This document shows, one piece after another, positions 25,756 to 38,903 of a DNA stretch of 64,000 bases. This stretch comes from Toxoplasma gondii ME49 (lineage: Eukaryota; Apicomplexa; Conoidasida; Eucoccidiorida; Sarcocystidae). Positions within the stretch are counted from its first letter, which is position 1, and every line of letters starts with the position of its first letter. The notes beneath the pieces are model-generated. The model was not told the origin of the DNA and did not search any database. It was given only the letters and a program-made list of their open reading frames with translations. The translations under genes and the position numbers were made by a program. The stretch is taken from the NCBI RefSeq assembly GCF_000006565.2, contig NC_031477.1:5480183-5544182 (forward strand). Reading direction: 5' to 3'.

Positions 25756-28700
25756 GGTGCGGTGTATGTACAGTCGAGCTTGCTGGAAAGAAGTCGCGAG
25801 GCCGTTTCCGCGAGACACCTCAGCGAATCGCCGCCGGAGAATTCCAGAACTTCGAGAAGAGCGTGCACAGCAGATCTCACGTTTCAGAAAGGGGAGCGAA
25901 AGGGCAGAAAAGAGGGGAGAAAACGCCTGGCCTTCGCCGGGCACCAGCCGGAGGTCTGAGTCAGTGCGAGGAAACGGCTCTTTCGATCCAGAAAAACAAA
26001 GCAGACTGAGAAATGTTTCCGCTGAAAGTCAACGTGTGTCCTTGGTGCGGCGCCTTGAGACTACAAAACTCGGCAAAGACCACAACTTCTCGGAGAAGCG
26101 TTCACCCTTCGCGGTCGTGCTTCAGACTCTTTGCTCCGAACCTCAGCTCTCCCCAGTCTGCTTCTTTCCTCTTCGCCCCGACAAAGAGAGACGCCCTAAT
26201 GTCTGCGGCAAAACACAGAGGCGCATCAAACGCCAAGGTCTGAAACAGGTCGCTGCTTCGAGGGGATTTTTCCCGGTTGTCTTCGGGTGTACAGACAGCT
26301 GCTCCTCACAGGGCGCGGGAGCAAGGCGAATCGGTTTCGAGGGTCACAGACAAAGACGCAACGCAGAGACGAGAAAGTGTTTCAACGTTGGAAGAGTCTG
26401 CATGTGACCTTGCGGCTCTTGATTCCCGGAGAAAAGGGAGGTTGAGGACTGGCGATTTTTCAAGGCGAGCTGCGGGAGTCGCGCGCCGCTCCTTCAAACC
26501 CTCGACATGTTCTCCAGGTCTGCAAATGCCCGTCTCATCGAAGAGAGAAACACGTGCAGATCTCATACGAAACACGATTTCAGTCATCGACTCTCCACAG
26601 TTTTCTAATAACTCAGGAAAAAGAGACTGGCTGCAAAGCCCTCTCCCGTTTTCACGCAGCGGGACGCGGTGCACAGATACGGAGGCATATCACGGCACTG
26701 GAAGTCCTTCTTTCAGGAAACAAGATGTTTCTTTGTCTACCCAGAGAAGAACTGGTTGATAGAATCTCTACACACCCATTTTTCTCGGGGAAGCGACTGG
26801 AGAAGTACAGCGCTACGGAACACGCACGCCGAAGCATTGGCATGCAGAGTCAGTCGAAGAAGTGACTCTGCGGCAAATGTGCCTGTTTTCTGTTGAGTTT
26901 TTTTTTGGAACACTGGAAGCTTTGCTTCTCCACCTCTCTGCAGAGGAACTGGTCCTCTGTTTCTCTTCTATTCCGTTCGGGTCGTCAAACGCACAATCGC
27001 TTCCGTGTTTCTCGGATACACACACCACTGCTGACCTGCAGATGACGACCTGCCGTAAAAACGTCAAGTCCCCCCCCGCAGCAGATCCAAGCCGGCACTG
27101 TGCGCGTTTTACCTATGGCCTTGGTACTCTAGGATTTCTCTCTGAGCTCTGAGACTCGAGCTCTGAAGCGCAAAGCTAAAAGGGTCGTCAGCCAGCTTCC
27201 ACTGCCATGTGAAAGGAGCACCCCGGAACACTTGATGATTCTGTGCGTTAACGCATGCGAAACTCAAAGCAGATTTCACGGTTCTTTCCTTCACAGATGG
27301 AGGGTCTCCTGAGCACATCTGAACAATGCATGCAGCCTCTGGGGAAAATGTGGTGTTTGCCGTTCTCTGGGCGCTCACGCCAGAGCGGCAAGACCCGTTG
27401 CACTCTCGACCGCTGTCGCATTGAGGAAGCACCGCCTTCACTTTCTTGGAAACATGCTTTGCGAAGAACCTCTTCTCGTTTAGGCCACAAATTCTCTGCA
27501 GTCTATTCAACCCGGCAACATGTGCTCCCTTCAACACGTAGTTTCCTCCGAAGCTGGACAACGGAGTTGTTTTCAAGCGCGTCCGACGTCCGCGATGTCT
27601 CTGCGTTTTCGATGGGAGTGGCAAACGTCCTGCACAGTGGCCATGAAAGGCTAGAGGTTCCTCAGAGCTGGCGAACAAAGATCTTCAATCTCTGAGCTGG
27701 GAACCGAACTCCTGAGAGTTTCAACACTGCAGTTCTTATTGCCATTATATGAAACCCAGGAAGTGTAAACGATACACACCGTCGCCACTCCACCCGTAGA
27801 TTTAGGTCGACCCACGGAGTAACAAGAGGCGAAAGAGGCGACAGCGAAGCGGGACGTCCCGGCGTAAAAAAACGCAACCAGAAGAAGAGAACGTCGGAAA
27901 ACGAAACGACAGAAAACACATCTGCGGAACTCGTTTTGGCTTCGCGGTGGATTGGCACATCTTCTACCACGTCGTGGTATTTCAACTTTCCTTCTGTCGC
28001 CTCCCTGCTTTCCAGGGCAAGCCCTCGTGAGCACATTTCATCGAACGCGTCTCAGTGGTCCTTTACGGAACTCTGAGTCGGGCGACAACGTCTTTTTCCG
28101 GAAGGTTCGTTTTCAAGTGCAACTTGAAGAAAGCTTGCTGTCTCAGCCGTAGCGACAGTTTCTCCAACTGTAACTGCGTGCTTTTCTCTCGAGTCTCCTC
28201 GGGTCTGGCATGTTGACTGGATTCCAAAAGACGACAGTTCTGCTTGAACGCAAACGTTTTCTCTTTCTGCATGTACGAGTGTTTGAAGGCATGTATGCAT
28301 ATCTATCCATAAGCACCGATTTATCTACTTTTGAACACACCATTTTTCGAGAAGAATGCTGAGCTGGGTTCCGAGAAATGACGATTCTGCGTGAACTCAA
28401 GATGTCTGCTGTATCTGCCGGGCAACAGCCGACTCTCTTCACAAAATTCCAGTCTTTGTAGAAAAGATTTAAAGGAAGAAAGTTCCCACGGGATTCACAC
28501 TTTACTAGACGACTGTCCAGTTTTTCAGGTTCTCGCGTTTTCAGGTGCCAAATATTTAGTGGAAATGGCGACTCGCCAAGTGCCTCCGCACTCTGTTGCT
28601 GCGGGGAAAACGACGCACTCTGTCGTGGATTTGAAATCCAGTGTTTCGCGAAAACTGAGTGTTGCTTGAATCTCCCGTCGCCACTCTTCCACCGAATCGC

Positions 28701-28794
28701 ATGCACGAAGTGACACCCCCCTACCCCCCCTACCCCCTTCCACATCGACGCCTCCTGTTTTCCAGTTTGACACCTTCTTTCCTCGCTGAAAAGC
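25756..28794. other. Intergenic region between two minus-strand genes
   Basis: It holds the promoter and 5' leader of the 404-residue protein gene and the 3' UTR of the RFT1 gene. The longest frame (minus 27109-27678, 189 codons) has no domain and no consistent splice partners. No supportable gene seen. Confidence 0.5.
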
Positions 28795-31700
28795 TCACGT
28801 TTTTGCAGCCGTCAAGCTGCCTAGCAAAGGCACCTGCGTCCTTGCCCCCCCGACTTGGAGCAGAGTCAACGTTGTCAAACAAGGCTTTGACAGCGAAAGC
28901 ACCAGACCGCATGCAACGACGAAGCCGAGCAGTACCTCTACATGCCACTCCTTCGCGCAGACTCCCATCACGCGCAACACCTGCGAGTCCCCTTGAGCGA
29001 ATGCGGAGTCGGCGCTCGAACTGTCTCGCGGAAGAATCTCTATCCTGTCTTTCTGTCGCATGCGCTTGTGTCTCCCCGGCCGGCACGACCTGAGTTCCTC
29101 GGGTTCCCCCCCTCTGCTCTCGAACAAACAGATGTCGGAGTCGAAGTCTACGCGACGTGTGGAGTCACTTCTTGCGTCTTTCGCAGACTCCTCTGGAGCG
29201 CAGCTTTCCTGCGCTGAGCGCCGCAGTGAAGATACAGCTGCCACCGCGAGGCTCGCTGCAAGCAGAATTGGCAGAACTAGCGACAGCGGCGATGGCGGGA
29301 GAAGTGCAAGTGCAGCAGGGAAGACATGAGGCAAGAGGTCAGCGAGACGCAAGCGCTCCTGAAACGCATTCGCTCTTTCTTCGGCACCTCCCCCCTCTTC
29401 TGCTGAGATCGACCCCCACACATGCGTCTCGCTCTCTCTCGCTTCTTCTTCACGGTCCTTCACACCTCCGTTCGCCAGCCCTTTGGCGAAAAGAAACCTC
29501 CGCCGCGACGCCCCGCGCTCCAAAGAAACGTCCGGTGACGCATTCCGTCCATGCGGTGTATCTGGTGCATGCACTATCGCGGGTGCATGCGACGCTGTTT
29601 GCACTGCGAGCTGGACGCCCGAGGACTCCGAAGCGCAGTCACTCTTCGTCCCCAAAGAAGACAGATGCCGAACGATGCAAAGAGTCTCTAAACTCCGACT
29701 CCGTTTCGAACGGACGCTGGCGAGACGGAACGCGACGGGCACCACATCGGCGATAATCCCGAAGAAGGTGTACAGACACTGCGCTGCGACGACTGCGGCT
29801 GCCTGCCGCTAAAGGGAAACACACAAGGAAAAGGACGCAGAAGAGGAGCTGAACGAAGGGCATCTGAGAGGCTCGAGAAACGTCTGAAAGAGCGAGAGCG
29901 AAAGCACTGTCGGATCCTTCTCTCTGCAGAGAGACTCCGGCTCAGAAGAGCGTTTCTGTGCACTCGACCAGACAAGGGAGGACGCACTTCCCCGACTGAC
30001 ACGCCCATCTTGGATTGTATATCCGCATCGAACGCCAGTTTTTTCATGCGGATGCTAAAGACCAGACACAGTTCAGAATGAATCTTGGCAGTACATGAAG
30101 ACAAGTCCATCATGAGAATTCTACGTCTTCCACGATACAGCTACGAAGAAGCTGACGAGTAAGCCAAGTGGGGGCTTTTGAGGCAGGAAAAGGCAGCGAT
30201 CACTTACACGTCACGCACAGAGGGCTGTGAGGGGAGACACCTGGAAAGGCTAAACCTTAATGAACAGACATAGTTACCATACAAGCTCTCAGTATCATGC
30301 ATCGATACAGTTACAGTGTATTTTATAGTCCTTAGCCTCATGCGTAGACATAGTTACCATACAACATCTCAGTTATTGCGAGACACGGGTGTCCTGCGTA
30401 GCTCTGAAAAACCGACACACTGGTACACAAGAAACGGGGAGAGTCTTGCACATTTGAACCTTTGTCTTGAAACCTACCTCTGGAAAAAAGGAAACAAATG
30501 CAGGCAACAAAACGACCAGATGCAGAGCAGTCGCCCATCCTTTCAAACGCCGTAGAAGTCGCAGCATGGCTGGTGGCGCAGTGGCGAGTGCATGCGCGTC
30601 GAGCAGCCCGAAGACTGCGATCAGCAGAATATACACGCTGTACCTACAGGGCGCAAACGACAGCGGAGAAGATGCGAGACGTTTTACCTCTCTACTCTAC
30701 CCCAAACAGTTGTCTACTTCTCCACCTCCTTCTCTTTCTCCGTTTCTCGAGCGAAGGAGAGCTGAGAAGCGAAACATCCAGTGTACACCAGTTCGTTTCT
30801 CCCACAGGAACAGAGGCTCGCAGAAAGAACCTGCTTTGACTCGGAAGATCTTCGGGGTGTCTCCGAATGTCCCTCAAGCAAACACATCCATATTTAACCA
30901 AAGACATAGCACGTGAACTGAACTCGCTGGCTCAAGCAGTCCGTTGGAGGCGTGGTGCATGGCAGTGAGAAGGAACTCCGCGTCGCAACTAGAATCGTAG
31001 TCAATATCCTAGACCTCAGTGCCCAACTCTCTCAACTGTCATCTCCTATCGTGGCGCAAACCCGCTCTTGTCGCAAGGCCGAAGAGTCTCAGGTCTCCAC
31101 TTTCTAGGTGTCTAGACACCCTACCACCTCAACAACCTCCTCTTTGCATTCACCACCCTCCCCTGCGGGTCTCGGATGCCTCATCTACACTTGGGAAGAA
31201 AGGAGATCTCCGCCCTCCTTCTCGTCACGAACGCTGACGGAAGAAAGATGGACAGAGGCTCTCGACACTTGAGGCACCGAGGTCAGAATACGATGTCGCG
31301 TTCGAGTTTCGGCGCGATTGTTCCGACGCAGAAACGTACACTTGGAGGGCCGCGACGGCGCCGGGGCAGTTACCCCATCTGGGTCCGTAGATGAGCCGCA
31401 CAGCTACTCTGGCGAAGACCGGTCCACATGTAGCCGCGACAAGGCCAATTGTTCCTTCGAGGGCAAGGAGGAGACGAAGCAGCGGCACCGACGGCCCGAG
31501 CAGCTCCTCCCGTCCTTCGCCTTTTCTCTCCTCAAGAGCGTCACCGCCGTCCACCTCTTCTCCACCAGGTGCCAGAGCCCCGCAAGAGTCTTCGCCTCCC
31601 ATCGAAAGTGATCCGAGCGAAGACGAAGACCCCAAACCCGCCGGTCTCTGCTGGTCGCTGCATGCTGGACCGCCGACCCCACGCCTGAGGCTCGACGGAG

Positions 31701-33768
31701 ACAGAGGCTGCGCGTGGTTCGCTCTCCGCCTCAAACGCACCACGAGGCCTTGCCGCCTCTGGAGGCCGCCCGCCTCTTCCGGGATCCCCGCGTCGTCTCG
31801 CGCCTTCGTCTCCGCCGGGCTAGTCGCCACCGTGGAGGCTGTCCGGCGTTCCGGCGCACTGGGATCGAGTGTCTCCGGAGGCGTCTTGGAGCCCAAGGCG
31901 CCGGCGCCGTGCAGCGCACAGAAAGCGGTGAAGGCGGCGTCTTCGACGGGGCCAAAAAGGAGGCGAGGGAAGATGGAAGCTGCGCCAGTGACGAAGGCGA
32001 ACTCGCCTGCAGCGTCCGGACTGAGGAGGGCGAGGAGGAGCAATTTTTCGCCTTCGACCCCCAGAAACTTCTGCACCATGAGTCCGAAACTGACTCGAAG
32101 CAGCCGGCGGTGTTCGGCGACGGTGAGGCGTCTTGCCGCCTCCAGCAGCCGCTCGCGCGCTCTCTGCGGAGCCTGGCATACCCCCCGAAGGCGCGGAAGC
32201 CAACGAGCCCAAATCGGGCGCGGTGGGGCAGAGCAAAGGACGCCTGACTCTGCAGGAACTGAGGCTGCAAAGTCCGTGGCGACCGCCCGCGAAGCCGACG
32301 ACCCCGCGCAGCGTCTGCCGCCACAGCTGCACCTTCCCGCGCGGATGTGCGAGACAGCCTCCAGGTACCTTCTCAGTTCAGTAAAGAAGCACGGCCTCCG
32401 TTTCCTTCTTCTCTGTGTGGTTAGCGGCTGCGCCGCGTGCATGAGACGAAAAAACCACACGAGCGAGTAGACGACTTGGCCAAAGGCGAAGGCCAGTAGG
32501 GGGTGAGAGACGGTGAGAGACAGAACGAGACGCGCCAGGACCGCTGTCTCTCCGGGAGACACCTGAAGGGTGCCGAGGCCCGATGGAGCCTTGGCCGCTC
32601 TCCCCACCAACGTCTGAGAGTCGCAGGAGGACGCGTCGCCGCAAGCCGTCCCCGACTTCAAGTGGAGATCGACGACCAGCAGCCGAAGAAAATGAAGTAC
32701 TCCCAAGAGACACAGAACGGTCAGCGTCCTGCCCAAAGTCGCAGCGGCCTCTGCGAGGGCTCGATGCCGACACGCAGCCTCCGCACTCAGTGCAAGTGTT
32801 TCCTGTTCTTTGCAGGATATCCTTGCTCCGTTTTCTCCGCTGTCTTTTGTCAGCACTGTTCGCCTTCCGCCTTCTCCGTCCTTCGCCCAGACGCCTCGCA
32901 TCGCCGGCTTTCCTTCCACATCTCCGAAGGCGCCGTTCCTCCAACTCCTTTCCTCTTCGTTGTCTTCTTCCGCGACTCCGTCGTCGGTCTCTTCGTCGCT
33001 CGTGTGAGGCTCAGTGACTTGGAGAAGCACGCGGATCAACAGGGGCTCTGCAGCGGCTTCGACGACGCTTGCGGAGAAAAAGAGAACGACACATATCCGG
33101 TAGCTCCACAGGGTGGCAGCATGTCCCGCGGCTTCGAGGACGGCGCGCGTCGCCTGCTCCTGCGAGCGCATGTCGTTGGTCTGCGCAAAAAAGTTCGCGC
33201 CCTCTCTCCCGTCGGTTCCACTCCGGAGAATCGGAGGCACAGCGATCCAGACAACCGCAAGAAGCAGAGAAAAGACAATCGAGAAGACTGAGCCGAGATA
33301 TGCGAGATTCAAGCTGCTGCACAGGCTGTTTCGTTGCACGGGACACAAGGGAGCCTTGGCGCGCGAGGCGCCTTCGACACGTTCAGGAGAGGGCGGGCGG
33401 CTTGCGGAGGTTCGCTGGGCCTTCGTGTGCGCTTCAGAGTCGCTGCCGGACGCATGGACAGAGACAGACAAATCCGAGGCGACGGGGCGCGCCGTGGCGC
33501 GCCGCAGAGCTTCTCGCATGACGAAGAGACCCGTTGTCTGAAGAGCGGGCAAATAGAAGACGGCTGCCGCCAAAATGTGTGACGGAAGACCAAAGAGGCG
33601 CGAGATGAGAATCGAAAATGACACGGACAGAAGCTTCGAGAGCGTCTGAAGCAGAAAAGGCGTCACAGATGCGCGCCCGGGAGCAGGTACGGCTGGCGCC
33701 GCCGCCGGCGCAGGGGACGGCGACTTCCGAGCCTCCTGCATTGTCGGGTACATTCCCCTTTCCGCCAC
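28795..33768 (-). CDS. RFT1: RFT1-family protein of the N-glycan lipid-linked oligosaccharide pathway
   Basis: Polytopic ER membrane protein needed for N-glycosylation, classically linked to flipping of Man5GlcNAc2-PP-dolichol; whether RFT1 itself is the flippase is debated. Minus-strand exons in order: 33768-31340, 30643-30478, 29808-28795. Introns are GT-AG and phases agree, giving 1202 residues, about twice the human protein (541). Family matches along the length: LLQTLSKLLSVSFSILISRL and FVMREALRRA at the N-terminus, LGVEGEKLLLLALLSPDAAG and PVEDAAFTAF in the middle, RLIYGPRW, then YSVYILLIAVFGLLDAHA across intron 1. Low-complexity loops between helices account for the extra length. The last exon has two further hydrophobic stretches (LLPHVFPAALALLPP and VEVLLGFVVACGLVLSL). 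The first Met was used as start; MQEARK ten codons in is an alternative. Confidence 0.92.
30265..30371. repeat. Short direct repeat in RFT1 intron 2
   Basis: The string agacatagttaccatacaa occurs near 30268 and again near 30345, each followed by a similar CTCAG-containing tail. This is a roughly 28-base near-identical pair about 77 bases apart. Confidence 0.75.
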
Positions 33769-36700
33769 TTCAGCAAGGACCTATGCATGAAAAAGGGAAC
33801 GACCTATGCCATTCTGGATCCTTTTTGGCAGGTGCTTGGTGAGCTGTGGGGGAAAAAGCAAAAGTCTCAATCGCACAGCTCACCCTTGCTTTAGTGAGGA
33901 ACGTAAGTCTGTAATTGACACACGGAGAGCGACGTGGCGGAAATGGGACATGAGGTTGCCCGTACGAAAGCGCAGGGAAGACTCATTTTGTGTCGAACAA
34001 ATGGATGGGTTCACCCTCCAGTGCAAACGCAACTGACCTTCGGGAAGTGTCTGTACACCTGCGGCTCGCGTAGCTCACGCTCTGGGAGCACGCCGCGGCC
34101 GGTCTCGGGAGTTTCCGGTCCCGAATGGGCCGTTAGACGAGGAAAGGAAAATAGCAAATTTGCCGCGCGTGGCACTTTGTATCGATTAAAGTCAGAATTC
34201 GGAGATGCACACGGGAAAGGCGTGCCATTTTTAGACAGTGTCTGCGCGAGACGCTGACGGGCCTGCTCAGCTGTGCCTCAGCAGTGGGCAGCTTTCTACA
34301 AGTTCGGGACAGGCCAAGAGGAAAAGTGGCTGACTGAAGCGCCCAGAAATCCCTGGAATCGGATTTCTCTCCGTCTGGTGAGCATCCTTGCAGAGCGGGG
34401 AGAGGGAACGGAAAACGTGGAGAGAATGGCCATCTGTCTTTGCTCGTACAGAAACGGTCACTCAGGCCTGCTTGCTGAGGTCCCGCAATGTGTGCATAAT
34501 GAAAAAAACCGAGGGGAACCACCGGTCAGCCTTTTTCTGTGTATGGCTACCTTCAACTTTGGTAAGAGAGGGGACTCGCGAAGAACATCTCTCGAGACCG
34601 AAAATTCGAGAAGGCTACTGTTTCGTTGCACACCTGCGAGCAAGACCGCCGTTCCAGCGTCTGAAATTCGTTGCATGCACACAGGGCCAGGATTCTCGAC
34701 ATGCACGGCACAGTAGAAACGCGTTTTGTGCTTGGCGTCTCAAACGTCCCATGACACCTGCCTTTGTGGAAGACGAGCTCTGCTGTAGAAGGCACACCTC
34801 ACTGATTCACTAGTGAGGAACGTAGCTCTGTACTTGAAGCACAGAAAGCGGAATGACATGACTGGCATTTAGGGTGCGCGGAAAAAAGCAGAGAAGACAC
34901 CTTTTGTGTCATTGGTGTCGTCTCTCCACTGAAGAGCTGCAAGTTTCAGTGACCGTGAACCATGCTTTCCTAAGACTTTGCGAGGTCCTCTTCCTACAAC
35001 CGACAGATTTATCGATTCTGCCGCTGCTGATGCTTGTCGGGGATGTTCTGCTCTCGCGAGTCGAAAAACAAGAGAGTCAGGGGCATGGGAAACCAGTAGA
35101 TTATCAGCAGTCAGGCACCACACAGAAGATACATACTTGTGGCTTCTTTTGTCTCTGTGTAGCTTTGTATGTGTCGGTTTCGTTGAGGTCGAAGAGTGCC
35201 TCGGAATCAGATGAGGAGAAGTGGAAGAGTGTTTTGCTCTTGAGCCGATGTAGGAAAGCCCTTGTTTGATTCGTGGAATGTGAGAATATCTCGCGATTCT
35301 GTGTAAATCTACTTATTCTGCATCTATCCTGCATCTATCAGCCTCTATATCGAATCGACGTCCATGTCTACCTAGTGTATATCGATATACATCTTCTGTA
35401 TCTCTCCTCTACGATATAATGGTACTCATGTCGCAGTCTGTTCGTTTGCGCCTCTTGAACCTCCCTCCCGTGGCCGTCAGAAAGCACTACAGATGTTTCC
35501 ATACGAAACTGCATTCTTTCCGGCCGCCCTAAACCCTTCGTCTTACCCGCGGGGCGCTTTTGCACTTTTGTTCAACCTGAACAGCAGCAAATTCCCCGTG
35601 ATCAGCTACAGAGAATTGCTACTGAGCATGCTGGCGTGTTGTGTGCTCGCATAATCGCGGTGTGTACTTGCTTATCCCACTCCTGGGTTCTCCGTGTAAA
35701 TGCTTCCGTCTACATTCCGATTCACAGAAGTCTCGGCACGAGACAGGTGATTAACAACTTCCTGCGAACTTTCCAAAATAACGTACATGTGAGAAAACGG
35801 CGGTTGTACAAGCTGTAAACATCATGAAATGCACTTTGGTAGTCTCTTTCCTTATGCTAGCCTGCACAGAGCCCACAGATTCTTGTTCACGTAGCACCTG
35901 GCTGCTCGCTGGTTGGACGCTTTTCCACATGGTGTGTATGAGTAAAGCTCGACTCTTTTATAGTTTAACTACTTCTGCGGACTCGAGAAAACCGGGCAGC
36001 GTTGGGTGTGCGGATAAAAGAGACCGGGAGACCTGCAGTGCACCTTCGCTGGAGATGCTCGTTTTAGAAAGAAAGGTGAAATCCTTTATTTTTCAGCGTT
36101 CTGGAGCATCTTTCAGGATCTTTCAAGAGCCGTGCCGAAGGCTTAAAACGGCGCATGCCTCACTTGCAGAAATTCGGGGGTGTCTTCCATTATTTCGTTC
36201 TAAATGCAGTTGAGAGGCACTCGGTGTAAAAACTAGTTACGACATTCTCGTTCCGCGTCTTTAAGGGGCTAGTACTTCTCAACAGCTTGCAAAAGGATCA
36301 GCGCTCTGGGGCACAGAAACTGTTTCAGAGTGCCCATGCTTCACTGAAGTTCAGATCGAGAAACCCCTGTTAAAATTCAAGCAGGTTTCTCGCTAGAACT
36401 TTACTCTGGAACACTGCACGTGGAACTGCACAGATGTGGCTCAGAGCTGAGGCAGGCAATGCAGAGCCAGGCCTGCAAACCGTAAACCTGCCTCAGTCGT
36501 GTACAAGTGACCGCAGAGGAACCGCGTTGATTAAACCCTCTCTCGTCAGCAAAGCGCGTGTGATATTGAAATGGTGAGAAGCGATGCCTCAGCGGCATTT
36601 CCACATGCGTGACCGAAAAACTGCCACTTGTTTCCAGCTGAAAGAGCTGTATTTTATTTTACTGCGTAAAAGGAGCTCTCCGAAGAACTCACTCTGTTCG

Positions 36701-38903
36701 GTGTATGCCAGTACGTCTTTTTGCCCAGCTGGTGAGACCTCGTGGTTTGCAGAGGAGATCCGATCCTGGAGTCTCGGACTTTCTTTCCCCCAGCGAAAAG
36801 CCTTTGGTTTTCCCACCCGGATAGATCGCAAGGCTGGACTTCTGGTGTCCTTAACCATATCAAACTGTCCGTCGCTTCAGGAACGCTTACCTGTCGAAGA
36901 ATGCACTCACAAGTGGCTCGGTGGTAGTTTCGCCTATGAGCGATCACCGATTTTCTTATGACGGCTGATCAACCTCCCCCCACGAACAGCTTTCATCTGA
37001 GTGTTTGTGTTCGAATGTACGCTGGAGAGTGCCCTTACACTCAACTCACGCAACACTGCAACAGGACTACAGAACTTGGATTTTGTGGAAAGAGGAGGCC
37101 GCGTGAGCTTGCGCAGAACACTCCCGAGACCGTTCAGACGGCAGCAGGGCTCGCATCGATCGCGTTTTTCGCCGGGTGGCGGGGCTCGAAACCGGGCTGT
37201 GACCTGGCTCTGTTCGGAACAAGTGTGTTTCTTGCTTTCAGACTTGCTTTCCCGCCAAGAAAATACCGGCTTTAGGGCCTCGGACTTTTCTTGACGTCCT
37301 GCCCCCCTTCCCCCCTGCGCAAAGATTCGTGTGTGCTCGTTTTCGTCGGGCGACCCTCCAATCGGTCGTGTCTCAAAATGTGTGTTTGCAGTGTCCTGTT
37401 GAAGCTTGAGAACGGCTCTCTTCCCAGTCCCGCACCCAATTTTCTCTGCGTTTTCTTTCTCGGCGTTCCTGGAGGCTTTGCAGGCGTAGGAAAGCTTTCC
37501 AAGTCGAGTGTTTGGAGTCCAATTCCAGTTCGGGTCGTGTGCTGGACGCAAAGTTCCCCTTTTTCCTGTGGGTCCCGGCGCGCTCGACTCTGCTCTCGCA
37601 CACACGCTCGTGTGCGTTTTCCTGAGCGGTTCTCCCCGTTCTGGGCGTTTCTCCTGAATGCCCATGCGTCGAGCTGCTTCTGTAAATTATCCAGGTGCAA
37701 AAATCTCCCGTTTCCTGCTCCACGAGTCTGCACACAAGGCTGGCTGCCGGCCGCGTCCCGAACTCAGAGCGCGCGAGTTGGAGTGTGCAGACGTTTCCAG
37801 TCTGGAAACGCGAGCACCGAACCGACAGTCCGGCAGCGCGTTTCTTGAGGACTCGCGTTCCTCGTGGACTTTTTTTGCGGCGACCTCTCATCGAAACGTC
37901 GAGGTCAAGACCGTTCGTCGGACACGGCGTGCGCGGCTCCGCGCGCCTTTTTCGCTTCTTCATCGAGTTCGTTACCTTACAGGAGAGGCCTGCGAAAGTA
38001 TCCCTGTGTCGGGGGTCTGTCGCCCACCGTCGATGCTTGTCGAGACGCTGCTTCCATGAGATGTTTCTCGTTACACACACAGCGCTGCCGCTCTGACGGA
38101 GGATTTCGCAAAGAGTTGCCACACCGAAGGCAAAGTCCATGAACGACGTCCAATGAATTTCTACGTAACTCATGCTGTGTTGCCGTCTTGAGTCTTGAGG
38201 ACGGGTGTCGACACGAGGACTACACATAGTTTCTGCGCGAAGAGAGAAGTGAGCCGCCGAAGCCCCCTTCAACCACCGACTACCCTGTTTCGTTTTCCCT
38301 GCCGCGAGCGCGACGCGCCCGTCGCTCGATGGGCTTGGGCGAGACAGCGAGGACCAAGCTCGTCACCCTTTGTGTAGGAAGCGGCTTCCCGCGCCTGTGA
38401 ATAAGAAGACTCGACGCCGTCTCGCTTTCACCATCGAAAAGGGTTTGTCAAATGTTTCGTTTCTCCTTACCTCACATTGTTTCAAGGATCTGACCCACCT
38501 CGAGTTCACTCATGACACGGGAGGAAGCGGCGTTGTGATTTGTCGGTGCAGCGCGGCTTTTCAGGCGTTTCTCAGCTTGACGGCGGAGGCGCTGCGAAGC
38601 TCTCCGTTCACAGAGTTGAGGCCTCAAGGTTTGGGGACGAGGCCAGCCAATGCGCTGGGCTCTGCTGGACTCGCCGGCGCCTCTCCGGCCTCTCTGGAAC
38701 GAAGATGGAGGTGGCGCCCGTTGAGTTTCTTCTCCAGCTTGCTTTCGCGGGAATGGCCAGCCACGATCAGTGGTGTGTTCTGAATTTTCATTGCTGGGCG
38801 CCGGGAAGGCTGAGGACTCCTCCTGGGCAGGAAGATCTGCGGGAGACGCACACCACACGATCTCGTCGTCGGAGACAGAGGCCGCGGCCGCGACGGAGGA
38901 GCC
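33769..38903. other. Divergent intergenic region between RFT1 and the F-box gene
   Basis: 5.1 kb between two genes transcribed away from each other, so it should contain two promoters and leaders. Plus 34273-34716 (147 codons) and minus 37373-38272 (299 codons) are the longest frames. Neither has domains, and the second overlaps GC-rich, Arg/Ser-rich leader-like sequence. A diverged direct repeat lies at 33892-33993 and 34811-34912. No supportable gene. Confidence 0.45.
33892..34912. repeat. Diverged direct repeat pair of about 100 bases
   Basis: Both copies (33892-33993 and 34811-34912) begin agtgaggaacgta, continue with a CTGTA.TTGA block, a purine-rich block and a CGCAGG/AAGCAGAGAAGAC block, and end ttttgtgtc. 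Spacing is about 920 bases. The copies are clearly related but not identical. Confidence 0.65.

Noticed and set aside
31391..32470. 359-codon plus-strand open frame
   Set aside because: Antisense shadow of RFT1 exon 1; Ser/Arg/Pro-rich with no domain.
37373..38272. 299-codon minus-strand open frame
   Set aside because: No domain or splice partners; sits in the presumed promoter and leader of the F-box gene and has leader-like composition.
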